64,000 nucleotides of DNA from Olsenella uli (GCF_901212655.1 NZ_CAAKON010000020.1:41963-105962), one strand, 5' to 3'. Counted from the first letter of the stretch, positions 51,739-61,041 are shown. Program-made: numbers and translations. The notes: generated by a model not told the origin, from the letters alone.

Positions 51739-52709
51739 GCGTCGTAGTTCTTGGCGAAAAGGGCCGCGTAGGACTCGGTGTCATTGACGCTCTGGCCCTT
51801 GAGGGGCGCCACGATCTTGCTCGCGTCGCGCTCGGGGTCGGAGCTGCCGGCAGACAGGCTCCAGGCCTTGCTGATGGCGTCGCTGCGATTCCTGAGCCAG
51901 TTCGCCAGAACGTTCAGGTGGTCTCGCTGGTCCGTATAGGTTCCGGTGGTCGAGACGTCGATGGCGTCGATCGCCCTCACGAGGTTGCTGGCGTCGAGCG
52001 CGAGCTGCTTGGCGTCCTCGTAGCCGCTCTTGCGCTCATCGGCCGTGCCGGAGGTGCCCACGTCCGAGAGCTTCTCGGCGCTGGAATCTGCGTGCTCGGA
52101 GATCTTGGCGAGCTGGTCATAGGCGTCCGTCATCGCGTTGAAGGTCAGCTCGTCGGCCGAGGCCACCGAGCTCGCGTCCACGTCGCCGGAGTCCTGGCCC
52201 TGGAGCCTCGACACCGTGCCGGGAAAACCCGCCTGCGAGGTGTCCGCCGGCGTGGTTGCCCGCGGGTCCAGCAGCGAGGGGTCCCACGGGTGGGTGATGG
52301 CGAGGGTGGCGCCACCCACGATGAGCAGCGACGCCACGGCAGCCACGACGAACACGCGCGTATGGGGCAGCCGCTCGCGCCCGTAGGGCCCCTCGACCGA
52401 GGGGTCCGGCTCGGACGGAATGGCGCTCTCGATGCGCGGCAGCGTCGTGGTGCGCTCGCGCTCGAGCCTCAGCTCCTCGGCGTCCTCATGGAGCGGCGCC
52501 TTGCGCTCCTCGGGCTCGGCAGCCTCGGCGGCAAGGGGCATGCCGCATTTGGGGCAGCTCGCGGAGCCCGGCGGGCAGAGCGCTCCGCACGAGGGGCACC
52601 ACGTGCCCTTGAGCCTGGGCATCACGCGCGTGGCCGAAAGGTCGGCGTGACACGCGGGGCACACCGTGAGGCCGTCTGCCACGAGCGTGCCGCAGACGGG
52701 GCACCTCAC
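51717..52709 (-). CDS. Zinc-ribbon membrane protein of unknown function
   Basis: From the GTG at 52709 the 330-residue product begins RCPVCGTLVADGLTVCPACHA and has a second ribbon CPSCGALCPPGSASCPKCG (C39 to C55), so eight cysteines in C-x2-C pairs could bind two zinc ions. A charged linker (60-117) leads to a single membrane segment (118-138), and an extracytoplasmic helical domain of about 190 residues follows (AMTDAYDQLAKISEHADSSAEKL, LDASNLVRAIDAIDV, LANWLRNRSDAIS). No family is recognised for this domain. The start overlaps the region just behind the P-type ATPase stop; a TTG six codons upstream is the other option. It is likely cotranscribed with the ATPase. Confidence 0.7.
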   Translation of the reverse strand: MRCPVCGTLVADGLTVCPACHADLSATRVMPRLKGTWCPSCGALCPPGSASCPKCGMPLAAEAAEPEERKAPLHEDAEELRLERERTTTLPRIESAIPSEPDPSVEGPYGRERLPHTRVFVVAAVASLLIVGGATLAITHPWDPSLLDPRATTPADTSQAGFPGTVSRLQGQDSGDVDASSVASADELTFNAMTDAYDQLAKISEHADSSAEKLSDVGTSGTADERKSGYEDAKQLALDASNLVRAIDAIDVSTTGTYTDQRDHLNVLANWLRNRSDAISKAWSLSAGSSDPERDASKIVAPLKGQSVNDTESYAALFAKNYDAWRPQQR

Positions 52710-52737
52710 AGCCGGCCCCAATCGCCCGCAAACGTCG

Positions 52738-55137
52738 TCATACTTCCGATCGCCTCCCGTTATGCTCCTCCGCGCGCTCGAGCAGGCGGAGGAAGGGGCC
52801 GTCGTGCTGAGCGGCGCCCACGAATCTGTCGTAGAGAAGATTAAACACCAGCAGCGCGCCCGCGCCAAAAAGCGCGAGGAATGCCCACATGGGGCCCGTC
52901 ATGGGCGCGATCTCGAAGAAGGGCCCCGCAATCGTGCACCCAAATGCCACGATGCCAAGTACCACGAGGGCAAGGGCGGCCCTGAGCGGCGTCAGGGGCG
53001 TGGATATCCTCAGAATGAGGTTGAAGCCCACGAGACTCGTGAGCAGCACGCACAGGGTGGATATCTCCATGCGCGCGAGGCCGGCACGCTCGAGAAGAAG
53101 GCTCGCGAGCCCCACCGCAACCACGATGGAGGCGGAGGCCGGCAGGGAGCGCGCGAGCACGTTGGCAAGGAAGCTCCCCGAGACTCGCTCGCGGTTGGGC
53201 TCGAGCGCCAGCACGAACGAGGGGACCCCGATGATGGCCGTGGAGACGAGCGACATCTGGACGGGCTGGAAGGGATAGGGCGGCACGAGGGCGCACAGGA
53301 TGGCGAGGACGACGGAGAAGACCGTCTTCACGAGGAAGAGCGAGGCGGAGCGCTGCAGGTTGTTGATCGAGCGCCTGCCCTCGGCCACCACCTCGGGCAT
53401 GCGCGAAAAGTCGTTGTCCACGAGCACGACCTCGGAGACGTTGCGCGCGGCGTCCGACCCAGAGGCCATGGCCACCGAGCAGTCCGCCTCGCGCAGGGCG
53501 AGGACGTCATTGACGCCGTCGCCCGTCATGGCCACGGTGTGGCCGCGGCCCTTGAGCGCGCGCACGAGCTCGCGCTTCTGCTGGGGCGTCACGCGGCCGA
53601 ACACGTGATACTCCCCCGCGGCGCGCTCCAGCGCCTCGGGCGTCGTGAGCGTCGTGGCGTCTACGTAGCGCTCGGCCCCGGGCACCCCCGCCTCCCTCGC
53701 TATGGCAGAGACCGTGCGCGCGTCGTCTCCGGAGATGACGTTGACCGTGACTCCCTGCTCGCAGAAGAAGCCGATCGTCTCCGGCGCCGTGGAGCGGATA
53801 TGGTCCGAGAGCGACACCAGCCCGAGCGGCCGCACGCCGCCCACGATCGCCCCCTGCTCGTCGAAGCCGTCGGCCTCGGCAACCACGAGGACGCGAGCAC
53901 GGGGCCCAAAGCCCGCACGCATCCCCTCGAGGCCCGCCGCGCCCTCGCCCAGTACGAACTGCGAGGCACCCAGCACGAGCGAGCGACCGTCACGCGTGAC
54001 GCATCCGGAATACTTGCGCGCAGACGAGAACGGCACGGCCCGCGCGCTCGGCGCCGGCACGATTGCTCGCGCCCTCGCATACGAGAGGATGGCAGAGGCG
54101 GTCTCGTTGGCGTCCTCCGAGCTCGCCGCCGCGACGGACACGGCGGCGAGCGCGACCTCGTCCTCGGTATGGCCGGCGAGGGCGCGGGCACCGGAGAAGT
54201 CCATGGCGCCCGAGGTGATGGTGCCCGTCTTGTCCAGGCACAGCACGTCCACGCGGGCCAGCATCTCTATGCAGTAGAACTGCTGGACCAAAACCTGGTG
54301 CCGCGCAAGCCTTGCGGTGGATATGACGAGCACGGTGGAGGTGAGCAGCACGAGTCCCTGGGGAATCATGCCCACGAGGGCCGCCACCGTGGTGAGGATG
54401 GCCTGGGCGCTGCCCTGGCCGTCTCCCAAAGTCCTCAGGAATAGCAGGATTCCCACGGGGGCGAGCAGCCACGTCGCCCAGCGGATGATCATGGAGAGCG
54501 TGAGCATAATCTCGGAGACCGCACGCTTGGCGTGCCTCGCCTCGGCGTTGATGCGGGCGGCGTAGGAGTCCGCGCCCACGCGCGTCACCCGGGCGAGCAC
54601 GCAGCCGGAGTCGAGGAAGCTCCCGCTCATGAGCTCGGAGCCCTTCGACTTGGTTATGGGCTCGCTCTCCCCCGTGAGCAGGCTCTCGTTGACGCCCGCC
54701 ACACCCCACACCACGCGGGCGTCGGCCGGCACCTGGTCGCCGCGCCTGAGTACGAGGATGTCGTCGGCGACAACGCCCTCGTGCGCAATCTCGATGTCGG
54801 TGCCGCCACGCCTGACGGTGACGGGGCGCTCGGCCAGGATCGTGAGCCGGTCGATCGTTCGCTTGGCGCGCACCTCCTGGACGATACCGATGCCAAGGTT
54901 CAGCAGCACCACGCAGATGAAGGCGAGGTTTCGCCACGAGCCCGTAAGCGCGACGAGGCCGGCAAGCACGAGGTTCACACCGTTGAACAGCGTGAGCGTG
55001 TGCTCGGCGACGATCCGGCCCACGGGCTTCGTCTTGGGTCCCGCCTGGGTGTTGGCGCGCCCGTCCGCCAGACGCGAGCCCACCTCGTCGGCGGAGAGCC
55101 CAACTACCTCGGGCGCAACGACCTGGTCCGTGTCCAT
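52738..55137 (-). CDS. P-type ATPase, cation-transporting (CtpE-like)
   Basis: A 799-residue P-type ATPase with phosphorylation motif DKTGT at 302-306, actuator TGES at 155-158 and hinge TGDGVNDVLAL near 470. About eight to ten hydrophobic segments; the N-terminus has no metal-binding cysteine domain, so it is not a copper/heavy-metal type. The M4 motif is PQGL (259-262) in MIPQGLVLLTS, where PEGL is normal for the Ca/Na-type and for mycobacterial CtpE, which it resembles in the following LVLLTS stretch. Ion specificity cannot be told; calcium is the best guess by analogy. ATG 55137 is preceded by GGAGGGAAGGA. It is divergent from tRNA-Arg. Confidence 0.88.
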   Translation of the reverse strand: MDTDQVVAPEVVGLSADEVGSRLADGRANTQAGPKTKPVGRIVAEHTLTLFNGVNLVLAGLVALTGSWRNLAFICVVLLNLGIGIVQEVRAKRTIDRLTILAERPVTVRRGGTDIEIAHEGVVADDILVLRRGDQVPADARVVWGVAGVNESLLTGESEPITKSKGSELMSGSFLDSGCVLARVTRVGADSYAARINAEARHAKRAVSEIMLTLSMIIRWATWLLAPVGILLFLRTLGDGQGSAQAILTTVAALVGMIPQGLVLLTSTVLVISTARLARHQVLVQQFYCIEMLARVDVLCLDKTGTITSGAMDFSGARALAGHTEDEVALAAVSVAAASSEDANETASAILSYARARAIVPAPSARAVPFSSARKYSGCVTRDGRSLVLGASQFVLGEGAAGLEGMRAGFGPRARVLVVAEADGFDEQGAIVGGVRPLGLVSLSDHIRSTAPETIGFFCEQGVTVNVISGDDARTVSAIAREAGVPGAERYVDATTLTTPEALERAAGEYHVFGRVTPQQKRELVRALKGRGHTVAMTGDGVNDVLALREADCSVAMASGSDAARNVSEVVLVDNDFSRMPEVVAEGRRSINNLQRSASLFLVKTVFSVVLAILCALVPPYPFQPVQMSLVSTAIIGVPSFVLALEPNRERVSGSFLANVLARSLPASASIVVAVGLASLLLERAGLARMEISTLCVLLTSLVGFNLILRISTPLTPLRAALALVVLGIVAFGCTIAGPFFEIAPMTGPMWAFLALFGAGALLVFNLLYDRFVGAAQHDGPFLRLLERAEEHNGRRSEV

Positions 55138-55228
55138 GTGGCCTTCCTTCCCTCCAGCGTGCCTGTGCTCGCGCCATTGTACGCAACGGGTGACCCAGAT
55201 TCTCGGCCTGCAGGCTACCCGCATGCCC

Positions 55229-55234
55229 TATACT
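55229..55234 (+). promoter_or_regulatory. -10 box before tRNA-Arg
   Basis: TATACT stands twelve bases before the tRNA, the right distance for a start site at or near the 5' end. No clear -35 is seen at 17 bases. Confidence 0.45.
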
Positions 55235-55245
55235 CTCATTTTGCT

Positions 55246-55322
55246 GCTCTCTTAGCTCAGCTGGATAGAGCGTTCGCCTCCGGAGCGAAAGGTCGCGGGT
55301 TCGAATCCCACAGAGAGCACCA
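55246..55322 (+). tRNA. tRNA-Arg (anticodon CCG)
   Basis: A 77-nt cloverleaf with perfectly paired acceptor GCTCTCT/AGAGAGC, encoded CCA, D-loop CAGCTGGATAG, anticodon loop CTCCGGA and T-loop TTCGAAT. The CCG anticodon reads CGG, a frequent codon in this GC-rich genome. Confidence 0.95.
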
Positions 55323-55332
55323 ACGCCTGAGC

Positions 55333-55357
55333 CGGCCCCGAATATGGGGCCGTTTTC
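55333..55357 (+). terminator. Terminator after tRNA-Arg
   Basis: CGGCCCC-gaatat-GGGGCCG followed by TTTTC, eleven bases past the CCA. Confidence 0.85.
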
Positions 55358-55363
55358 GTATGG

Positions 55364-55386
55364 GGGTCCCGCGAGGGACCCTTTTT
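55364..55386 (+). terminator. Second terminator after tRNA-Arg
   Basis: GGGTCCC-gcga-GGGACCC followed by five T. The tandem stops isolate the aromatic operon from the tRNA. A further hairpin (gagccga/tcggctc, 55399-55419) without a U-run lies in the about 90-base leader of aroF; no good promoter could be assigned there. Confidence 0.85.
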
Positions 55387-55475
55387 CATACGCTCGGGGA
55401 GCCGAGGCGCTTTCGGCTCGTGTAGTACCATCGCATGACCAACACTAAGGCGCCCGGGGCGTAAGGGGGAAGCGC

Positions 55476-56495
55476 ATGATCGCAGTCGTCAAGGACAGTG
55501 CCACGAAGGAGCAGGTAGCGCACTTCGTGGATTGGATCGAGTCCAAGGGCCTCTCGGCCGACATCTCGAGGGGAGCCGGCGAGACCATCATCGGCCTCGT
55601 GGGCGACACCACCCAGATAGACCCGTTCCTCGTCGAGAGCATGGACATCATCGACCGGGTGCAGCGGGTCTCGGAGCCCTTCAAGAAGGCCAACCGCAAG
55701 TTCCACCCGCTCGACACGGTCATCGACTGCGGGCACGGCGTGCTCGTGGGCGGCGGCCACTTCCAGGTCATCGCCGGCCCCTGCTCCGTCGAGGGCGAGA
55801 ACCTCCTGCGCATCGCGCGCGAGGTCAAGGCCGCGGGCGCCACGATGCTGAGGGGCGGGGCCTACAAGCCGCGCACGAGCCCCTACAGCTACCAGGGCAT
55901 GGGCGAGGAGGGGCTCGACCTCCTGCGCGAGGCGGGCGACGAGCTCGACATGCCCATCGTCACCGAGATCATGGACCCCAGGGACGTCCAGAAGTTCCTC
56001 GACCGCAACATCGAGGTCTGGCAGATCGGCGCCCGCAACTCCCAGAACTTCCCCCTGCTCAAGGAGGTCGGCAAGACCCAGGTGCCCATCCTGCTCAAGC
56101 GAGGCATCGCCGGCACCATCGACGAGCTGCTCATGGCCGCCGAGTACGTGATGAGGGAGGGCAACCCCAACGTCATCGTCTGCGAGCGCGGCATCCGCAG
56201 CTTCGAGCGCCGCACGAGGAACACCTTCGACCTGAATGCCGTGCCGGTGCTGCACGGCCTCACCCACCTGCCCGTCTGCGCCGACCCGAGCCACGCCACC
56301 GGCTACACCCGCTACGTGACCCCCATGGCCCTCGCCGCCACGGCCGCCGGCGCCGACTGCCTCGAGATCGAGGTCCACGACGACCCGAGCCACGCCTGGT
56401 CCGACGGCGCCCAGGCACTCACGCCGGCCCAGTTCAAGGACGCCATGGCCCGCATCGCCAAGGTGCGCGAGGCCGTCACGATGGAGGTCGAGTAG
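55476..56495 (+). CDS. aroF: 3-deoxy-7-phosphoheptulonate synthase (type I beta)
   Basis: The 339-residue enzyme joins PEP and erythrose 4-phosphate, the first shikimate-pathway step. Residues about 1-70 form the ferredoxin-like regulatory domain of the Thermotoga-type enzyme (MIAVVKDSATKEQV, IIGLVGDTTQ). The barrel has IAGPCSVEG, MLRGGAYKPRTSPYSYQG, WQIGARNSQNFPLLKEVG, PILLKRG and DPSHATGYTRYVTP with the metal and substrate residues. Feedback by tyrosine or phenylalanine through the N-terminal domain is known for the type and likely here. It is first in the aro operon, three bases before tyrA. Confidence 0.95.
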   Translation: MIAVVKDSATKEQVAHFVDWIESKGLSADISRGAGETIIGLVGDTTQIDPFLVESMDIIDRVQRVSEPFKKANRKFHPLDTVIDCGHGVLVGGGHFQVIAGPCSVEGENLLRIAREVKAAGATMLRGGAYKPRTSPYSYQGMGEEGLDLLREAGDELDMPIVTEIMDPRDVQKFLDRNIEVWQIGARNSQNFPLLKEVGKTQVPILLKRGIAGTIDELLMAAEYVMREGNPNVIVCERGIRSFERRTRNTFDLNAVPVLHGLTHLPVCADPSHATGYTRYVTPMALAATAAGADCLEIEVHDDPSHAWSDGAQALTPAQFKDAMARIAKVREAVTMEVE

Positions 56496-56498
56496 GCC

Positions 56499-57437
56499 AT
56501 GGCGGCGCAGCTTGAGCGACAGGCTGGCCAGGCGGAGCAGGCCGCGCTCGCGGCGGCGCAGCGGGAGGGTGCGCACGTCGTGCCCGGCCGCTGCGCGATC
56601 GTGGGCCTTGGCCTCATAGGGGGCTCGTTCGCGCGTGCCCTCTCCCACGGCGGCCGCGAGGTCTACGCCTTCGACCCCAACGACGACATCGAGCGCTTCG
56701 CCGCTATCGACACCACGGCGGGCGCCCTCACCGACGAGCTGCTGCCCACGGTGGAGCTCATCGTGCTCGCCTGCTACCCCCAGGCCTGCGTCGACTGGCT
56801 TGAGGCCCACGCCGGGCTCATATCGCCCGACGCCATCGTCATCGACACGGGAGGCGTGAAGCGCGCCATCTGCGAGCGCGGCTTTGCCGCGGCGCGCAGG
56901 GCGCACATCACCTTCGTGGGGTGCCATCCCATGGCGGGCACCCAGTTCTCGGGCTACGCGCACTCGCGCGCAGACATGTTCCAGGGGGCGCCCATGGTCG
57001 TCTGCCCTCCGCCGGAGGTTCGCGGCGTCGCCTGCCTCGAGCTCGTCGACCGGCTCGAGGGGCTTTTGGCCCCCTGCGGCTTCGAGAAGTTCACCGTCAC
57101 CACGCCCGAGCGCCATGACGAGGTCATCGCCTACACCTCGCAGCTCGCGCACGTGGTCTCCAACGCCTACGTCAAGAGCCCCACGCTCAAGCTCCGTCAG
57201 GGCTTCTCGGCAGGCTCCTACCGAGACCTCACCCGCGTGGCGAGGCTCAACCCCCAGATGTGGTGCGAGCTGTTCCTCGACGACGCAGACAACCTCGCCC
57301 GCGAGATCTCGACGCTCGTAGACGAGCTCAACAAGTACAAAGACGCGCTCGAGGCGCGCGACGCGGACAGGCTCACCGCGCTGCTCGCCGCGGGCGACGC
57401 GCTCAAGCGCGAGGACGAGGGGGAGGCCGAGGCCTGA
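56499..57437 (+). CDS. tyrA: Prephenate dehydrogenase
   Basis: The 312-residue enzyme makes 4-hydroxyphenylpyruvate for tyrosine. After an Ala/Gln-rich N-terminus (about 30 residues) comes the NAD motif AIVGLGLIGGSFARAL (33-48), then VDTGGVK-like IDTGGVKRAI, GCHPMAGTQFSGY and the TTPERHDEVIAYTSQLAHV stretch with the catalytic histidine. There is no C-terminal ACT domain, so it is not the tyrosine-regulated long form. Its stop shares a base with the aroB start (TGATG). Confidence 0.94.
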   Translation: MAAQLERQAGQAEQAALAAAQREGAHVVPGRCAIVGLGLIGGSFARALSHGGREVYAFDPNDDIERFAAIDTTAGALTDELLPTVELIVLACYPQACVDWLEAHAGLISPDAIVIDTGGVKRAICERGFAAARRAHITFVGCHPMAGTQFSGYAHSRADMFQGAPMVVCPPPEVRGVACLELVDRLEGLLAPCGFEKFTVTTPERHDEVIAYTSQLAHVVSNAYVKSPTLKLRQGFSAGSYRDLTRVARLNPQMWCELFLDDADNLAREISTLVDELNKYKDALEARDADRLTALLAAGDALKREDEGEAEA

Positions 57438-58549
57438 TGGGTAGCGAGAGGGTCGTGCACGTCAAGACGGGCTCGAGGGCCTATGACGTCCACGTGACGC
57501 CGGGCGTGCTTGACGAGGCGGGCGAGCTCATACGCGGGGCCGCGGGCGGCTCCCGCGCCTTCGTGGTCTCCGACACCAACGTTGCCCCGCTCTACCTCGG
57601 GCGCGTCTGCGCCTCGCTCGAGCGGGCGGGCTACCCGGCGCCCGAGAGCTTCGTGTTCCAGGCCGGCGAGACCTCCAAGCGGGCGGCCACGTGGGGGCTC
57701 TGCATGGAGGCCATCGCGCGCGCCGGCCTCACGCGTGACGACGTGGTCGTGGCGCTCGGCGGCGGCGTCGTGGGAGACCTTGCCGGCTTTGCGGGCGCGA
57801 GCTACATGCGTGGCTGCCAGGTTGCGCAGGTTCCCACGAGCCTGCTCGCCATGGTCGACTCCTCGGTGGGTGGCAAGACCGCCATCGACCTCGAGGCCGG
57901 CAAGAACCTCGCCGGGGCCTTCTGGCAGCCGAGCGTGGTCGTCGCCGACCCGCGCTGCCTCGCCACCATCTCGCACGAGCTGCTCACGGACTCCTGCGGG
58001 GAGGTCATCAAGCACGGCGTTCTGGCAGACCCCGGCCTCTTCGACGAACTTGAGCGCTCCCCCATAAACGCGGCCGGCTACGACGAGGACGCCCTTGCGG
58101 CCGTGATCGCCAGGAACATCGAGATCAAGCGCGACGTCGTGGACGCCGACGAGCACGAGCGCGGGCTGCGTCAGACCCTCAACCTCGGCCACACGATTGG
58201 CCACGCCATCGAGGCGGCGAGCGGGTTTTCCCTCGGCCACGGCACCTGCGTGGCCATCGGCCTGTGCTGCATCGCCCGCGCCGCGGCGGCCATCGGCGCC
58301 TGCGCCCCCGAGGTGCCCGCCCGCATCGAGCGCGTCTGCGCCGCCCACGGGCTTCCCACGGACACCGACCTCGACCACGCCACGATCGTACGCCTCGCGA
58401 GAAGTGACAAGAAGCGCCACGGCGACGGCGTCAACGTCGTGATGCCCGAGGCCATCGGATCGGTAGGCGTGAGGCGCGTGAGCATGGACGAGTTCGCACG
58501 TCTCGTCGACCTGGGCTGCGGAGGCGCGGCCCGCGGCCAGGAGAGGTAG
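57437..58549 (+). CDS. aroB: 3-dehydroquinate synthase
   Basis: The 370-residue NAD and zinc enzyme closes the ring to dehydroquinate. Motifs: ALGGGVVGDLAGFAGASYMRG, the PTSLLAMVDSSVGGKTAIDL stretch, GEVIKHGVLAD (metal glutamate) and LNLGHTIGHAIEAASG and the HG metal ligands. Start at ATG 57437, overlapping the tyrA stop; the open frame above it is unsupported. Four bases separate its stop from aroA. Confidence 0.95.
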   Translation: MGSERVVHVKTGSRAYDVHVTPGVLDEAGELIRGAAGGSRAFVVSDTNVAPLYLGRVCASLERAGYPAPESFVFQAGETSKRAATWGLCMEAIARAGLTRDDVVVALGGGVVGDLAGFAGASYMRGCQVAQVPTSLLAMVDSSVGGKTAIDLEAGKNLAGAFWQPSVVVADPRCLATISHELLTDSCGEVIKHGVLADPGLFDELERSPINAAGYDEDALAAVIARNIEIKRDVVDADEHERGLRQTLNLGHTIGHAIEAASGFSLGHGTCVAIGLCCIARAAAAIGACAPEVPARIERVCAAHGLPTDTDLDHATIVRLARSDKKRHGDGVNVVMPEAIGSVGVRRVSMDEFARLVDLGCGGAARGQER

Positions 58550-58553
58550 GAAG

Positions 58554-59882
58554 ATGAACGTCACCATCACCCCCAAGGCGCTTGGGGGCACCATCGGGGC
58601 CATCGCGAGCAAGTCCATGGCGCACAGGCTCCTCATCTGCGCCGCCCTCTGCCCGGGACCCACCACCATCCGTTGCGCCACGAGCTCCCGCGACATCGAG
58701 GCCACCATCGAGTGTCTCGAGGCCCTGGGGGCCGAGGTCGAGCGCACGGGTGACTGTCTCGAGGTGACTCCGCTCGCCGGCACCCCCGCCTCGGACAACC
58801 TTCGCGTGGGACGCGAGGGCGCCGTCCTCGACTGCGGCGAGTCGGGCTCGACCCTTCGCTTCATCCTGCCGGTGGTCTGCGCCCTCGGGAGCCATGCCTC
58901 GCTCGTGGGGCACGGCAGGCTCGCCGAGCGCCCCCTCTCCCCGCTCTACGAGGAGCTCGCTCGCTCCGGGGCCGAGCTCTCGCCGGCCGGCGCCTTCCCG
59001 CTCGAGGTCTCGGGCCGCCTCAGGGCCGGCCGGTTCGAGCTGCCGGGCAACGTGAGCTCGCAGTACATCAGCGGACTTCTGCTCGCGGCGCCGCTTTTGG
59101 GCGGCCCCTCGGAGGTGCGCGTCACCGAGCCCGTCGAGAGCCGCCCCTACGTCAACCTCACCATCTCGGCCCTTTCGACCTTCGGCGTCACCGTCAACGA
59201 GACCCATGAGGTCGTCGACGGCATGCCCTGCACGTGCTTTGCCGTGAGCCCCTCGACCCCCTACCAGTCGCCAGGGCATGTCACCGTCGAGGGCGACTGG
59301 TCCAACGCGGCCTTCTGGCTCGCGGCGGGAGCGCTTGCGGGCGAGGTCGGCGTCTCGGACCTCGACCTCGCGAGCCGCCAGGGCGACCGCTCCATCCTGG
59401 CGGCCCTCGCCAAGCTCGGCGCCCGCGTGACGCGCGGCCCGGGCTGCGCGCGCGTCTCGCCCGGCTCCCCCGCGGGCACAGAGCTGGACGTCTCCGACTT
59501 CCCTGACCTCGTGCCCCCGCTCGCCGCCGTAGCGGCCCTCGCGCCGGGCTCGACCCGCCTCACGAACTGCGGGAGGCTCCGCCTCAAGGAATCCGACCGC
59601 ATCGAGACCGTATGCGGTGGCCTTGCGGCCCTTGGAGCCGACATCCAAAGCGCCGGCGACGACATCGTCATCAACGGCCAAGGGAGCCTGCGAGGCGGTA
59701 CGGTTGATGCCAGCGGGGACCACCGCATCGCCATGATGGCGGCCATCGCGGCCATTCGCTGCGAGGGCGCCGTGACCATTCGCGGCGCCGGGTGCGTCCA
59801 GAAGTCCTATCCGATCTTCTTCCGTGACTACGAGGCCCTGGGCGGCCTTGTGAGCGAGAGCGAGGGAGCCCATGTCCTCTAG
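58554..59882 (+). CDS. aroA: 3-phosphoshikimate 1-carboxyvinyltransferase (EPSP synthase)
   Basis: The 442-residue enzyme makes EPSP from shikimate 3-phosphate and PEP. The N-terminal SKSMAHRLLICAAL corresponds to the substrate-binding SKS-x-x-x-R motif; LDCGESGSTLRFILPV, GNVSSQYISGLLLAAPLL and RLKESDRIETV complete the active site. The PEP-side residues look ordinary (GESGSTLR rather than the glyphosate-tolerant class II signature). It overlaps aroC by 11 bases. Confidence 0.95.
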   Translation: MNVTITPKALGGTIGAIASKSMAHRLLICAALCPGPTTIRCATSSRDIEATIECLEALGAEVERTGDCLEVTPLAGTPASDNLRVGREGAVLDCGESGSTLRFILPVVCALGSHASLVGHGRLAERPLSPLYEELARSGAELSPAGAFPLEVSGRLRAGRFELPGNVSSQYISGLLLAAPLLGGPSEVRVTEPVESRPYVNLTISALSTFGVTVNETHEVVDGMPCTCFAVSPSTPYQSPGHVTVEGDWSNAAFWLAAGALAGEVGVSDLDLASRQGDRSILAALAKLGARVTRGPGCARVSPGSPAGTELDVSDFPDLVPPLAAVAALAPGSTRLTNCGRLRLKESDRIETVCGGLAALGADIQSAGDDIVINGQGSLRGGTVDASGDHRIAMMAAIAAIRCEGAVTIRGAGCVQKSYPIFFRDYEALGGLVSESEGAHVL

Positions 59883-61041
59883 CTACGGAGAGGCCGTCCA
59901 CGTCTCGATATTCGGCCAGTCCCACTCCGAGGCCATCGGGTGCGTCGTGGACGGCCTGCCGGCTGGCTTCGACATCGACCTCGAACGACTCCAGGGCTTC
60001 CTCTCGCGCAGGGCGCCCGGCCACAGCGACACGTCGACCCCCAGGCGCGAGGAGGACCGCCCGCGCATCCTCTCCGGCCTCGTCGACGGTCACACCTGCG
60101 GGGCGCCCCTCTCGGCCGTCATCGAGAACACCAACACCCGCTCGCAGGACTACGCGGGGCTGAGGCGCGTGCCGAGGCCGGGGCACGCCGACTATCCGGC
60201 GCTCGTCCGCTACCGCAACTATCACGACGTCGCCGGCGGCGGCCACTTCTCCGGCAGGCTCACGGCCCCGCTCTGCATCGCGGGCGGCATCGCCCTCCAG
60301 GTCCTCGAGCGTGCCCTCGGCATCCGCGTCGTGGCCCACATCTCCTCGCTCGGCCCCTCGGGTGTCGTCGACCTGCCGCTCGACGCCCTCGAGTGGCACC
60401 CCGAGCAGGCTGAGGCCATACTCGCCAACCCGTTGCCGTGCGTGAGCCGCGAGGCTGCTCTCGCCATGCGCGAGGTTATCCTCGACGCCAAGGACGGGGC
60501 GGACTCCGTGGGCGGCATCATCGAGTGCGTCGCCTACGGCATGCCCGCCGGCATCGGCGACCCGATGTTCGACGGGATCGAGAACCGCATCGCGCGCATC
60601 GCCTTTGGCATCCCCGCCGTCAAGGGCGTGCAGTTTGGCGCGGGCTTTGGAGCGGCACGGATGCTCGGAAGCGATGACAACGACCCCTGGCGCATTCGGG
60701 ACGGCCGGGTGAGGCCCGAGACGAACCGCGCGGGCGGCATCCTCGGCGGCATCACCACCGGAGCCCCCGTGGTGTGGTCGTGCGCCGTGAAGCCCACGGC
60801 CTCGATCGGCATGCGTCAGAGGAGCGTCGACCTCGCCGAGGGCACCGACGCCGAGCTCGTCGTGCACGGCAGGCACGACCCCTGCATCGTGCCGAGGGCG
60901 GTGCCGGTGGCCGAGGCCGCCTGCGCGCTCGCGCTGCTCGATGCGCTCGTGGCCGAGGGGGCGCTTCCCCTGCCTGCGCCCGCGCCGCAGGCGAAAGGCA
61001 GTGCCGCGTCTAAGGCGCCCGCAGCAACCGACCAGAAGTAA
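59872..61041 (+). CDS. aroC: Chorismate synthase
   Basis: The 389-residue FMN enzyme makes chorismate. Diagnostic stretches are FGQSHSEAIGCVVDGLP, the RPGHADYPALVRY signature (PRPGHADYP), GGGHFSGRLTAPLCIAGGIA and the C-terminal VKPTASIGMRQRSV. Ten to fifteen residues at the C-terminus are Ala/Pro/Lys-rich. It starts within the aroA end (GTG-free ATG at 59872) and is followed by a 41-base gap with a small gcccgc/gcgggc hairpin before pheA. Confidence 0.95.
   Translation: MSSSYGEAVHVSIFGQSHSEAIGCVVDGLPAGFDIDLERLQGFLSRRAPGHSDTSTPRREEDRPRILSGLVDGHTCGAPLSAVIENTNTRSQDYAGLRRVPRPGHADYPALVRYRNYHDVAGGGHFSGRLTAPLCIAGGIALQVLERALGIRVVAHISSLGPSGVVDLPLDALEWHPEQAEAILANPLPCVSREAALAMREVILDAKDGADSVGGIIECVAYGMPAGIGDPMFDGIENRIARIAFGIPAVKGVQFGAGFGAARMLGSDDNDPWRIRDGRVRPETNRAGGILGGITTGAPVVWSCAVKPTASIGMRQRSVDLAEGTDAELVVHGRHDPCIVPRAVPVAEAACALALLDALVAEGALPLPAPAPQAKGSAASKAPAATDQK

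Noticed and set aside
55386..58864. Large minus-strand frames opposite aroF, tyrA and aroB
   Set aside because: The plus-strand genes form an intact operon with diagnostic motifs; the antisense products are His/Gly/Val-rich and unrecognisable.
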